Part shown: positions 1-8,904 of the stretch, one piece after another | How the letters are laid out: every line of letters begins with the position of its first letter | Position numbering within the stretch: the first letter of the stretch is position 1 | Made by a program: the position numbers and the translations under genes | NCBI GenBank assembly: GCA_965216365.1 | Contig: CBDCFT010000003.1 | Span: 1 to 64,000, forward strand | Direction of reading: 5' to 3' | Origin: CBDCFT01 sp965216365 | Lineage (GTDB): Bacteria > Pseudomonadota > Gammaproteobacteria > Arenicellales > CBDCFT01 | DNA length: 64,000 nt | Notes under the pieces: generated by a model | The model's input: only the letters and a program-made list of their open reading frames with translations | Told to the model about the DNA's origin: nothing | The model's database searches: none

Positions 1-143
1 GCCAAAAGCTCCGACAAGAACGATTTGCCTTCTTCGCGCGCTCGATTTGAGACCTCAAATGCGTCAGACTCGTTGACAAGGCCGCCAACAACCAGACGCC
101 GCGCAAACCCGCTTAAATTGAGTGAAATATTAGGTGTAGCCAT
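1..143 (-). CDS. pilB: Type IV pilus assembly ATPase PilB, N-terminal fragment
   Basis: The window edge cuts this gene; only the first 47 codons are present, starting at the ATG complementary to 141-143. The peptide begins MATPNISLNLSGFARRLV and continues with a GLVNE segment and an alternating helical stretch, which matches the start of the MshEN-type N-terminal domain of PilB. PilB is the cytoplasmic hexameric ATPase that powers pilus extension. A GGGAT Shine-Dalgarno-like stretch precedes the ATG. pilA, pilS and pilR lie on the same strand 12.8 kb away, so pilB seems to have been separated from pilA by the glycan cluster. The Walker motifs are outside the window, so identification rests on the N-terminus and context. 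Confidence 0.8.
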   Translation of the reverse strand, partial: MATPNISLNLSGFARRLVVGGLVNESDAFEVSNRAREEGKSFLSELL

Positions 144-628
144 TTATCCCGTCAGTATCGACTTATAACCAATTAACCAATGCATTATAGATGTAACCCC
201 ACTTGGAAATCATACTCTGCTTTGACGCCCTCAGACAGTAAGAAACTGTTAACGATTGTAATACCTAGATCCGATAATTTCTGATCAAATATCGGCAGAA
301 AATTCAAGAATCACAACTATTTTCGTTTAAAAATCAATAGATTGCAATAAAGCACCTAGCTTCCTTCTTGTTTTGATTTCCCCTAAATTGGTAGCCAATG
401 GCTGAGAGATGGAATCATGGCGACAAGGCGCCCGTAGTTTGTATCTTCGATGGCTGCGCGGTCCGGCCGAGTGTAGTGGTTTTTCCCGTAGTTGATGATG
501 TGTTCAGCATCAAAAAGTGTCATTGGCTATGCCATTCTTACGTATCACCTCTAACGCAAGTATGCCGGAGGCGGGTTCTCTTGAAAATTTCTATAACATC
601 CTTTTTTAGAATACATAAGATCATCACG
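144..628. other. Non-coding gap upstream of pilB with a possible pilB promoter
   Basis: No convincing gene is seen in these 485 bases. On the minus strand a perfect TATAAT lies at 184-189, about 40 bases before the pilB start, but the -35 region is weak (TGATTT at 17-base spacing). The small open frames here and those running into the WbsX gene have no family resemblance or ribosome site and were not called. Confidence 0.35.
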
Positions 629-1768
629 TTACTCCAATATGACGCGCCTAAGAGCCTCAAGGTATGCAAATTCGTGGTACTCATCAGGTTCAAGGTAAGC
701 GCATTCCGCCCACTCATTCCAGGCATTAATAAATATGAAATCATGCCGCACGTTGTTGGTTTTTAGCTTGTCAACGAGTTTACTCATCCAAAACTCGAAT
801 CGTTTAGGAGAAGCATTTTTAAAAATCAGCGCCCGCTTACCATAACGTGCGGTGTTGTCCCAGTCGACAAATGCGCCGCAAAACCTTGCGCGACCTTCAT
901 TTCTTAAACATCTATCGATGATTATCGACCAGATGTTATCGTAGTCGTAAAAAGTCGGGTTACCGAATCGAGCACGAAAATCCGCTATTACATCTTTAAC
1001 GAATTCGGGCGCAAGGGATGAAAACCGTCGACGTGACGTATTACTAAATACCCTTGTGTCGGTATTCAGTTTGGGGTTTTGCGAATACATTGATTCAAAT
1101 GGTTGAAAATCAACTATCGCATCAAAGTTCTCTGAAATAGATGGGTCTGGGAATTCATATTGTTTAAGAGTTGCAAAATAGACGCCTTTTAATCCCGCTT
1201 TGTGGGCATTCTCTCTCCAGAAATCGAGCAAACCATGCAATTCATTTATTTTGTGAGGGCGATATATTAGAAATAATGGCATTTCATCAATGCAAATATA
1301 CCGATCATCCGTCCACGCATTAATAAGGTAGTCGAAGTGTTTTTGCCAAAGTTTCGTATCAACAGCATGCGTTTGTAGCTGGAGTATTTTTCGATCCCGT
1401 CCATCCCAGCGCTTTGACCAAGTTTCGTTGGCCCACGCCAAACAAAATTTCGTATTGAGTGATTTGTTTTGGATTAAAATATTTGTTGGGGTTTCCAGCA
1501 ATTGTTTTCCGTCAAACCAATAGTGATAGTGACAAAAACCGTAAAGTCCATATTGATTTGCTAAGTCAATTTGCCACTGAAGAGATTTGATTGTACTCAA
1601 GTCATAATAACTAGAATGTAATGGTACTCGCGGTTGGATGTGCCCACTGAACGCTGGTTTGGCCTTCTTAACATTAACCCAGTCGGTGAATCCGCGCCCC
1701 CACCATTCATTATTCTCTGGAATCTCATGGTATTGCGGCAAATAGAACGCTATAGTCCTCGCTCTCAT
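629..1768 (-). CDS. WbsX-type glycan enzyme (Glyco_tran_WbsX family)
   Basis: This 379-residue protein opens with a YLPQYHEIPENN stretch followed by WWGRGFTDW, the signature of the WbsX family found in O-antigen and surface-polysaccharide clusters. Later motifs include FCLAWANETWSKRWDG and, near the C-terminus, FINAWNEWAE, both typical. The family resembles GH99-like glycosidases in fold and is annotated as glycosyltransferase or glycoside hydrolase; its exact activity is unsettled. It is the last gene of a minus-strand operon and starts 7 bases after the double methyltransferase stop. Full length for the family, no obvious membrane segment, probably cytoplasmic. Family call is firm, reaction is not. 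Confidence 0.82.
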   Translation of the reverse strand: MRARTIAFYLPQYHEIPENNEWWGRGFTDWVNVKKAKPAFSGHIQPRVPLHSSYYDLSTIKSLQWQIDLANQYGLYGFCHYHYWFDGKQLLETPTNILIQNKSLNTKFCLAWANETWSKRWDGRDRKILQLQTHAVDTKLWQKHFDYLINAWTDDRYICIDEMPLFLIYRPHKINELHGLLDFWRENAHKAGLKGVYFATLKQYEFPDPSISENFDAIVDFQPFESMYSQNPKLNTDTRVFSNTSRRRFSSLAPEFVKDVIADFRARFGNPTFYDYDNIWSIIIDRCLRNEGRARFCGAFVDWDNTARYGKRALIFKNASPKRFEFWMSKLVDKLKTNNVRHDFIFINAWNEWAECAYLEPDEYHEFAYLEALRRVILE

Positions 1769-1775
1769 TTAGTTG

Positions 1776-3053
1776 TTAACTTTGTGATGACGGCCTTGCA
1801 ACACAAGCAAACTGAATGTACCTCGAATCCTTGAATTTCCCAAAAAACAAGATGTTTAACAAAGTAAGTGCCCATGATTGAAGTTCGTTAATTCCCGAAA
1901 TGTGCTCTAAAGCATATTCGCAATCTCGAAAGAAGCTTTCTATAGAATTTTGTGTGAAAAATCTAAGATGAGTTCTATCGAGGACCCCGGATTCAGTGTA
2001 TTCCCAGTTTCCTCGTAGTACCAGATCAATTAGCACTGGATAGTATCTTATATTTGGCAAGGAGGCTACTATAACGCCATTAGAGGTGAGTTTTGATTGG
2101 ATGCCTTGCAATATTTCATTGGGGTAATCTACGTGTTCTAGTACATCATTGAAAACGACGCAATCGAAGTAATTGTTTGGTAATTCCGAAAACAATAATC
2201 TAATATCTCCGTGAAGTACTCTATCTAGACAGCTAGACGCCAACTTCGCAGCCTCGCCATCTAACTCAATTCCCCATACCTCAGCATTAAGCTTTTCCTT
2301 GATCGCTTTTCCAAAATTGCCTGTAGCACAACCAACGTCAAGAACTTGAGTCACGTTTTTGGGAATGAATTTAACCATTTCTTCACGACCCAAGTTGAAA
2401 TATCGTTCCTTCGTTTTTGCGGACGAGACATCCTTAACGCAAAGAATTTGAAACGCGTAGCGCGGGTGGGATTTAGTATATACCTGCGAAATATCGGACA
2501 ATACTCTCCAAACTATCTGTGGCTTGAACTTCATTTGAGCTAACTCGGTTCGAAGACCTTTTAAGCCATGCACGCCCCAAACATGATAGCTACGTGATCG
2601 CATTTCATTATACGTCCAGCCCGATAAATGACGCTGCCAAGGATTATTGTTAATAGCTTCCTGGTGAACATACCCATTAGGAGTAAAAACAATTACTGCC
2701 TTTCGAGCAACATTTTCAAGGTCTGATAGTAGTTTTCGACCATAGTTTTTACTTAAATGTTCGAGTACATCTAGCAGTACAACGTAGTCAAAAGATTGGT
2801 CACCGAAAATCTTTCTTGTACTGCGAATATCTGCAACTAAGTAGCTATCGTGAATTCGCTCTTTTTTGCTCTGAATTACCGAATCATAGTGTGCATCGAC
2901 TCCAATCCACGTTCCCATCTTATCTGCGTGTCGCAACGGTGAGCAAACTCCGCAACCTACATCTAAAACAGTGCCCGGTTCTTGTAAGACTCGATTCAGC
3001 ATGGCCGAGTAACTATGTAACGACTGGTGATATAAATTTTTAAGCGTGTTCAC
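1776..3053 (-). CDS. Protein with two class I SAM-dependent methyltransferase domains
   Basis: Two methyltransferase domains sit in tandem in 425 residues. The first has TVLDVGCGVCSP (about residues 28-39) and DYVVLLDVLEHL; the second has QVLDVGCATGNFG (about 237) and DCVVFNDVLEHVDYP. Each pair corresponds to the SAM-binding glycine loop and post-motif II of the Methyltransf_11/23 type. The start ATG overlaps the end of the sulfotransferase gene by four bases (ATGA), implying translational coupling. In ABC-transporter O-antigen systems such proteins methylate the non-reducing end and can set chain length, as WbdD does; here that is inference. No kinase domain is fused, unlike WbdD. Confidence 0.8.
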   Translation of the reverse strand: MNTLKNLYHQSLHSYSAMLNRVLQEPGTVLDVGCGVCSPLRHADKMGTWIGVDAHYDSVIQSKKERIHDSYLVADIRSTRKIFGDQSFDYVVLLDVLEHLSKNYGRKLLSDLENVARKAVIVFTPNGYVHQEAINNNPWQRHLSGWTYNEMRSRSYHVWGVHGLKGLRTELAQMKFKPQIVWRVLSDISQVYTKSHPRYAFQILCVKDVSSAKTKERYFNLGREEMVKFIPKNVTQVLDVGCATGNFGKAIKEKLNAEVWGIELDGEAAKLASSCLDRVLHGDIRLLFSELPNNYFDCVVFNDVLEHVDYPNEILQGIQSKLTSNGVIVASLPNIRYYPVLIDLVLRGNWEYTESGVLDRTHLRFFTQNSIESFFRDCEYALEHISGINELQSWALTLLNILFFGKFKDSRYIQFACVARPSSQS

Positions 3054-4075
3054 AGTTTGGTCTCGCCAAAGGTGGGGTCTTTTTTTAGAAAGCGAAACAA
3101 ACGTATTATTGATCCAACTACTATGTGTTGATTTAGGCGCTCTAACTGGGAGACCGCACGGATTCTCTCATTCTCGTTAAATTGAGACATGCGAAGTTGT
3201 TGCTGTAGAGCTAAAGAAATACCAATATTGCATGTGCTCTCAAGTAAATTTTCGTGCGGATAATGCATGTGGTTCGTCAAGGTTGAACTGGTTTTACACA
3301 AGCTCCTAAGACGATAATACTGACGCATTATATGTCCCGAGTCATCGTTTGTGTCCTCGTTGCCCCGTTGTTTTCGCAGCTCTGGTTTGATCATATCGAT
3401 GGCTTTTTTTGTTGACTCAGTTTTTGAGTCAATTCCGTTATTGACTAGAAATTCGCGAATCTCTTCTATAGTATTCGATGGATCAGAGGTTAGTGCGCCA
3501 TAGTCTACAAATATTCGCGGGAAGGCCCTGGAGTTCCACTCAGCTCTAAATGAGTAACTTTCCCAGAGTTGAAAAGCAGTGTTGTTCGGTATTCCATTTC
3601 GTTGAAACAATGATTGAGCAACCTCGATTGGATTTCTAATCATTATCAGAATTACTGGTTTTCTAAATACCGATAACCAGACAGGTAGTGTGAGTGAAAA
3701 TCTGGGATCTTTGATTATACAATTCCCGTTGACTTTAATATCTTCAAAACTTTTTTTCGCCAATTTCAAGCATTGCTGATTCTCGATGGTGTTGAAATTG
3801 GCAAATGCGCCGAAGAACCAACCGCTTTGATCAAGCGTTTCAAAATCCTTGAATAAAGTGATATCCCTTAAATGGTTGTATTCTTCGAGTACAACCTGAG
3901 ACAGTATTTTCTCGTTACATATGACCACATCACGTAATTCATAATATCCGTCTCGATTAAACTTATCTCCTTTAAAATAAAGCTCTTGATGTGTCGGGGA
4001 TTCAGTTAGTTTGTGAAGTGCCGCAGTTACGGCTGATGTTCCACTACGATGCATTCCTGTTACGATCAACTCCAT
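3050..4075 (-). CDS. Sulfotransferase family protein
   Basis: The N-terminus MELIVTGMHRSGTSAVTAAL contains the 5'-phosphosulfate (PAPS) binding loop of the sulfotransferase fold, and ILIMIRNPIEVAQSL matches the 3'-phosphate-binding motif with its conserved Arg. I use the ATG at 4075, not the one three codons upstream, because the AGGA site falls at a good distance from it. The protein is about 341 residues, cytoplasmic by sequence. It lies 10 or more bases after the Wzt-like gene and overlaps the double methyltransferase by four bases. The likely role is sulfation of the exported glycan or its precursor; the acceptor cannot be told from sequence. Confidence 0.8.
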   Translation of the reverse strand: MELIVTGMHRSGTSAVTAALHKLTESPTHQELYFKGDKFNRDGYYELRDVVICNEKILSQVVLEEYNHLRDITLFKDFETLDQSGWFFGAFANFNTIENQQCLKLAKKSFEDIKVNGNCIIKDPRFSLTLPVWLSVFRKPVILIMIRNPIEVAQSLFQRNGIPNNTAFQLWESYSFRAEWNSRAFPRIFVDYGALTSDPSNTIEEIREFLVNNGIDSKTESTKKAIDMIKPELRKQRGNEDTNDDSGHIMRQYYRLRSLCKTSSTLTNHMHYPHENLLESTCNIGISLALQQQLRMSQFNENERIRAVSQLERLNQHIVVGSIIRLFRFLKKDPTFGETKL

Positions 4076-4094
4076 TTCAAGCATCCTTTTTTTA

Positions 4095-5303
4095 TCAACT
4101 TAGACCTTCAAAAGACAATGTGTGAGGCATCTCCAACACTCCAATTTTACGTTGACTACCTATAACTTTTATCTCAAATTGACGGGGGAACCAATCAATC
4201 AATTTAAATCCTGTCCTATGAAGGAAGCCATAAGCGACTTGATAGTACCCTGGAGCTAATAGTAGCTTTGGTATATATATAGTAACTTGACTTGTTGGAT
4301 TTAGACTTTCTGTCCAATCTAGACTATCTCTAGAGCTAATGGAAAAGACCGGACTTAAGGCGTGCCAAAATATAAGATCGAATTGTAGCTCCTTCATATC
4401 GTACAAATTCGATTTGAAAGTAACCTTAATCACCAATTCGGAACCAGTATTAAATACTCGTGAGGGTTCCCCATTGTCATTATAGAACTCTATATTTTTT
4501 ATAATCTGAGATTCGCCATGACGCTCCTGTTGTAACCCACTCAAATTTGACATTTCGGCATTATATTTGTCTAAACACTCATGTACATCTCCTTTTTTAA
4601 CAACGCGCCCGGCGCTAAGGAATACACATTCGCTGCAGATTCTTTCTATTTGATTCTGATAGTGGCTGATAAAAATTATAGTGACGCCGTCCTGCCTCAT
4701 ATCGTGTATTTTGTTAAACGAGCGATACTGGAAGGCAGCGTCACCTACAGAAAGGGCTTCGTCGATTATCAATAAATCTGGCCTGGAATGCACTGCTACA
4801 GAAAAGCCAAGACGAGCATACATTCCACTCGAATATTGTTTAACTGGTATGTCTATAACATCCTCGAGTTCAGCAAACTCCACTATCTTATCAAAGGCGG
4901 TTGAAATGTAACTTCTTTTTAAACCCAAGATGGTGCCCAATAGAAAGATGTTTTCGCTACCCGTTAGAACGGGATGAAATCCGGCGCCAATCTCTATTAA
5001 GCCACATATTCGGCCCTTAGTCGTTATCGTTCCACTATCTTGGGTGATAACACCAGTGATCATTTTCATTAAAGTGGATTTGCCAGATCCATTAGCTCCA
5101 ATAACGCCCAGACACGATCCTTTCTCGATGTCAAAGCTCGCATCATCTACTGCCCAGAATTCATCCCGTCTAAGTGCATCTCGATCTGTCGATACGCCGA
5201 AAAAATCACTTGCTATGTCTTTTAATCCGTAAACAGTAGAATAGTACATAGATCTACAGTACTTTTTCTTTACATTCCTTAATGAAACGACAGGATTAGT
5301 CAT
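4095..5303 (-). CDS. Polysaccharide ABC transporter ATP-binding protein, Wzt-like with carbohydrate-binding tail
   Basis: Residues 1-250 form an ABC ATPase: Walker A GANGSGKST, signature YSSGMYARL, Walker B DLLIIDEAL. Residues about 265-400 form a separate beta-rich domain of the Wzt C-terminal type, which in O9a-like systems recognises the modified end of the glycan before export. The start at 5303 (MTNPVVSLRNVKKKY) fits the family; a 25-codon upstream extension would overlap the permease gene and has no family match. The partner permease is directly upstream. The tail domain together with adjacent methyltransferase and sulfotransferase genes suggests export of an end-modified chain. Confidence 0.87.
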   Translation of the reverse strand: MTNPVVSLRNVKKKYCRSMYYSTVYGLKDIASDFFGVSTDRDALRRDEFWAVDDASFDIEKGSCLGVIGANGSGKSTLMKMITGVITQDSGTITTKGRICGLIEIGAGFHPVLTGSENIFLLGTILGLKRSYISTAFDKIVEFAELEDVIDIPVKQYSSGMYARLGFSVAVHSRPDLLIIDEALSVGDAAFQYRSFNKIHDMRQDGVTIIFISHYQNQIERICSECVFLSAGRVVKKGDVHECLDKYNAEMSNLSGLQQERHGESQIIKNIEFYNDNGEPSRVFNTGSELVIKVTFKSNLYDMKELQFDLIFWHALSPVFSISSRDSLDWTESLNPTSQVTIYIPKLLLAPGYYQVAYGFLHRTGFKLIDWFPRQFEIKVIGSQRKIGVLEMPHTLSFEGLS

Positions 5304-5325
5304 ATTGGTATCCAAAACAACAGTT

Positions 5326-6108
5326 CTACATTCGCTCAATTGTCCTACCAATGGACTTTGTAAAAAGCCGCCATCCAACGAGGAAAATTACAGTTGAAAA
5401 AGTACATGCAACTATAAAGCTCAGTGGGGATGAAATTGTTCCCGTAGACAAAAGGTCGTGACTCGCTATTAGTATCGGACTAATTGGATTTAAGACATTG
5501 ATCAACGCGTAAGGCATTTGCGTCGGAGCCGGGTAGAGGATCGGAGCCGCGAAAATACCCAATGTTAAGATCACGCCAACAGCCGAGTGAATATCTCGAA
5601 GAACTATATTCATAAGCGCAAAAATGAAACCTAATCCAATTGCGAGTAATATTACAGGTAGTATAGTTAACGGAATGAATATTGCGCTTAGCGGTGGTGA
5701 GTAAGTAAAAATCAAAAATATCGCAAAAACGCTAGTTAGGCGAACGAGGAAATCAAAAAGAGGTTGACCCAAAGAGGCGAACACGAGAGATTCTTTTGCA
5801 AAGTTCACTTTCGAACATAATGAGTCCGAATCCGTCACACAAGTTGTAGAGGTAAGTACGATAGAGCTGAAAAATTGCCAAATCGTAATGTTCCATATCA
5901 CAAACAACGGGTAAGGAATTGGAGGGTCGCCAATTGGTAATACCCTTTTACTTGTGAGGAAAGTAAATATGATCACTGCGACAACGCCTGGTAGAATGGC
6001 CCAAACATATCCCAGAATTGACTGCCTGTATCTGGAGACGATATCTCTGCGTGCTAACTGAAATACAAGTTCTTTGTTTGCAACTAACTGTTTAATTGGT
6101 GTGATCAT
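5326..6108 (-). CDS. Polysaccharide ABC transporter permease, Wzm-like (ABC-2 type)
   Basis: A 260-residue integral membrane protein with about six hydrophobic segments. The N-terminal amphipathic stretch LVFQLARRDIVSRYRQSILGYVWA is the classic gate-helix region of Wzm/TagG/KpsM-type permeases, and the C-terminal half carries the NPISPIL motif typical of the family. It would form the inner-membrane channel for undecaprenyl-linked glycan together with the Wzt-like ATPase encoded 22 bases downstream. It overlaps the upstream glycosyltransferase by four bases. Full length for the family. Confidence 0.88.
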   Translation of the reverse strand: MITPIKQLVANKELVFQLARRDIVSRYRQSILGYVWAILPGVVAVIIFTFLTSKRVLPIGDPPIPYPLFVIWNITIWQFFSSIVLTSTTCVTDSDSLCSKVNFAKESLVFASLGQPLFDFLVRLTSVFAIFLIFTYSPPLSAIFIPLTILPVILLAIGLGFIFALMNIVLRDIHSAVGVILTLGIFAAPILYPAPTQMPYALINVLNPISPILIASHDLLSTGTISSPLSFIVACTFSTVIFLVGWRLFTKSIGRTIERM

Positions 6109-7025
6109 TGAAACCGGTTAAGTTTGTTGCCGGCTGAATTTGATAAGTGCCGTGATTTCGGTCTAATCGCCAATGGAAACCACATTAGCGAGAACGCGAT
6201 TAGAGGGTCCAAGTGACCATATCTAAATGTTCGTAGTACGGCACGAAATAACAGGTAAAGGCAATGCCCGACAACCTGGAATGGTATTTCTAAGATGTAA
6301 CATCTTGCTTTTATTGCGATAAGGAGCCTTGCTCGTGCAAGGTGGTATTCTACGAAAAGGTCCCCTTTACCTCGCGATGATCCCATTTCCGCGTGTGAAA
6401 CAAATATATTATCTAAGCAAGCAACTTGGCCATTTTGTTGTTCCACAGTCCAACAAAAGAAAATATCTTCTCCATACATAAAGAATGAATCATCTAACAG
6501 TTCATTGTTTTGTGATATATCACCCGTTCGAATTAGCATACAACAGCCAGTTATGTAAGGGAAAGAAAATGGTGTCCTTGATCGAGTGATTGCACCGACA
6601 AGGCGGTTGTACCACAAGGCTTTTGTTATTTCTTCACCAACAATTATTGTCGGAGTTACTGCAGATACGTTGTTGTTATCCATAAACATAACAAGCTTTT
6701 GTAAAGTGCCACTTAACATTTTCGCGTCATTATTCATTAGCAGGTAATATTCAAATGGGTTACCCCAAGATTTTATCCGTTCGACGGCGTGATTAACTGT
6801 AGCGGCGAAACCTCGATTGAATTTCATTTTCTCAAGGACTATTTCCGTATGATTTGTATGTCCTCGAACTTCGTTTATCATTCTACACAGGGATTCATAT
6901 TCAGCGTCAGATTCGGAATTATCTAATATAAATACACATTCTATTTCTTCAGATAAAAGTGACTCTAAGCATATACGTGTTTTTCGTGTCCCATGGTAGT
7001 TCAGAACAATTGCACAAACAGTCAT
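6105..7025 (-). CDS. Family 2 glycosyltransferase (rhamnosyltransferase-like)
   Basis: The first gene of the minus-strand glycan operon. The N-terminus VCAIVLNYHGTRKTRICLESLL is a GT2 nucleotide-sugar-binding strand, YYLLMNNDAKM is the DXD-equivalent metal motif, and ITGCCMLIRTGD plus FFMYGEDIFFCW are the acceptor and catalytic motifs seen in WcaA/RfbN-like rhamnosyltransferases. 306 residues, full length; a hydrophobic patch near residue 250 may be membrane associated. It overlaps the permease gene by four bases. Sugar and acceptor unknown. Confidence 0.82.
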   Translation of the reverse strand: MTVCAIVLNYHGTRKTRICLESLLSEEIECVFILDNSESDAEYESLCRMINEVRGHTNHTEIVLEKMKFNRGFAATVNHAVERIKSWGNPFEYYLLMNNDAKMLSGTLQKLVMFMDNNNVSAVTPTIIVGEEITKALWYNRLVGAITRSRTPFSFPYITGCCMLIRTGDISQNNELLDDSFFMYGEDIFFCWTVEQQNGQVACLDNIFVSHAEMGSSRGKGDLFVEYHLARARLLIAIKARCYILEIPFQVVGHCLYLLFRAVLRTFRYGHLDPLIAFSLMWFPLAIRPKSRHLSNSAGNKLNRFQ

Positions 7026-7342
7026 TTAGTTGGTCAAAACAAATTTAACGTGCACAGAAAGTGTGTAAGACAAGTACGAACCAAGTTTAATCGCTAATAG
7101 TGCCCGCCAGTTTGTGTATCGACACAAAAAAATAGTACCCAGAGTGATTTCAGTTTATTCGGTTGAGAATAAGGTCTCTGGATACGTAACTCTTAACTAA
7201 TAGTTGTTCAACATTAACGTAATGCACGATTAACTACTGTACCAATTTGGATTCCTGGCCACACGAAAGCATTTGTAAAGAGAATAACTGATGATTACAA
7301 AGCGAGCAAACTTACCATCATTTATCTTGTAAAATCAAAGTC
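7026..7342. promoter_or_regulatory. Divergent intergenic region of the two glycan operons
   Basis: These 317 AT-rich bases separate two outward-reading glycosyltransferase operons, so promoters for both must lie here or read through. I found no JUMPstart-like element, no strong -35/-10 pair and no clear operator. Just upstream of the plus-strand gene, TATCTTGTAAAAT offers a plausible -10 region. No open reading frame of interest. Confidence 0.4.
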
Positions 7343-8449
7343 ATGCGCATAAGAATGTTAACGAAGCGAAAATACATGAGTAAAGATCTTTTGTTAGACA
7401 GGTACGGAAGGTTTTATGAGTTGCCGAAATATTGGGTGCAAGACGCATTGAATATTGAAGTGTACTGTTTAAGTTATCAAAGAATTGATACTAGTTTGTA
7501 TGGAAGAGTCGAGACGGACAACATCGCTTGGTGTTGTTTCGGTCTGTGTACCGCCTCATACTGGAACGCTTATTCGTATGTTCATCAAATAATGCGAGTA
7601 CACAAACCTCCTCAACCCGATGTGATTTTGGCTTGGTCCGATGCAATACAAGTAATTCTTGGAAGTGTTGTGGCTCGAAGGCTTAAAAAGCCTCTCGTGG
7701 TCGATTTGTACGATAATTTTGAGAGTTATGGCCAATGCAAAATTCCCGGGGTGTTACCTCTTTTTCGTCGTGCAATAAGGCAGGCAAAATTAATATCTTG
7801 TATTAGTCCTGAATTAAGCCAAATGGTTAAGCAACGGTATCGGCCCAAGGGAGAAATTATCACAATTGAAAACGCGGTGCCGGAAGGGTTTCATAGTAAT
7901 GAAGAGAAAGCAACCAGTCGAACGATGCTAGGGTTTACAGACGAAGTAAAGTATATTGGCACGGCGGGAGCGCTTGATTCTAGTAGAGGTATCAGTGATC
8001 TCATTCGAGCGTTCCAATCGCTGACGCAGTTGGATAAAAATATTCATCTTGTTTTGGCCGGTCCACTTTCAAAAGATGTAGAACTACATGAGAATGATCG
8101 CATTCATTATTTGGGCGAATTGGATTACTCCGATATTCCGAGGTTATACAATGCGTTGGATGTAGGCGTCATATGTAACAAGGACTCTGATTTTGGAAAA
8201 TACTGTTTCCCGCAAAAGGCTTACGAGATGTTGGCCTGTCGTGTCCCAGTAGTTGCCGCCGATGTCGGTGTTATGCATCGGCTGTTCGCTAGATTCCCCA
8301 ACAATCTTTATAGACCTGGTGACCATTTAGATCTTGAGTATAAAATTAGAATACAACTCAATAATCCAATCTTGCCTGAATTACCGATTCCAACGTGGAA
8401 AGCCCAAGCGAACGAAATGGCATCGAAGTTCAGGAATTTGATCCTGTGA
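7343..8449 (+). CDS. Family 4 glycosyltransferase
   Basis: A 368-residue GT-B glycosyltransferase. The C-terminal half shows the GT4 pattern: IGTAGALDSSRGISDLIRAF, HLVLAGPL, IHYLGELDYSDIPRLYNALDVGV and then KAYEMLACRVPVVAADVG, the nucleotide-diphosphate-binding E-x7-E-like region. The N-terminal half has VVDLYDNFESYGQ, typical of GTs from capsule and O-antigen clusters. It starts the plus-strand arm of the cluster. Its stop codon overlaps the GTG start of the following, broken gene. Sugar specificity unknown. Confidence 0.82.
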   Translation: MRIRMLTKRKYMSKDLLLDRYGRFYELPKYWVQDALNIEVYCLSYQRIDTSLYGRVETDNIAWCCFGLCTASYWNAYSYVHQIMRVHKPPQPDVILAWSDAIQVILGSVVARRLKKPLVVDLYDNFESYGQCKIPGVLPLFRRAIRQAKLISCISPELSQMVKQRYRPKGEIITIENAVPEGFHSNEEKATSRTMLGFTDEVKYIGTAGALDSSRGISDLIRAFQSLTQLDKNIHLVLAGPLSKDVELHENDRIHYLGELDYSDIPRLYNALDVGVICNKDSDFGKYCFPQKAYEMLACRVPVVAADVGVMHRLFARFPNNLYRPGDHLDLEYKIRIQLNNPILPELPIPTWKAQANEMASKFRNLIL

Positions 8450-8899
8450 AGTTATTTTTCGAGACGGAGACATTTTACCGTATTTGCCTCGTGTGTTTAT
8501 TGCTTGTATGCAGTATGTTTCAAAGCGCCAACGCATATCGTGCATCTTCCCGTACAGGACTCGGGCCGTAAGAAATCACAGTGTAGTAGGTATGGCTTCT
8601 GATCCCACGCTAAAATTCAATTTTCTTCACCGTGGACCGTATCTGGATTTCATCTATGATGGCGATTCAAGAACGAAAGATTTTCATACTGATCTGATCC
8701 TCGAAATAGTGAAACTGCATTCAGATTTAATTCGTCTCTTAATGAGAATTGGTGGCGTTTCAGCGCTCAAGTGACATGTCCTAAATGGCCCTTATTTGGG
8801 AAGCTACTAGAGTTTTGGAGATGGAACGTTGCACAGTATGCTTTTTCGATGCACGGCCAACGATTTAGATTGACTTCAAATTATAACCCCAGGAAATAA
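8446..8899 (+). pseudogene. Decayed gene for a small exported protein (family unknown)
   Basis: Coding-like peptide is spread over three frames. The first frame starts at GTG 8446 (overlapping the preceding stop, AGGA ribosome site 10 bases before) and gives a clean signal peptide ending CSMFQSANA, then stops at 8569-8571. A second frame carries SDPTLKFNFLHRGPYLDF and a third carries SETAFRFNSSLNENWWRFSA and ends GQRFRLTSNYNPRK at 8897-8899, with one TGA at 8690-8692. The coupling of the start, the signal peptide and the tail directly before the next gene's ribosome site argue for one formerly intact gene with at least two frameshifts. Family not recognised. Confidence 0.5.
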
Positions 8900-8904
8900 A
8901 GCAT

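Noticed and set aside
398..766. 122-codon open frame near pilB
   Set aside because: It overlaps the opposite-strand WbsX gene end, has no ribosome site or recognisable motif, and its amino-acid make-up looks random.
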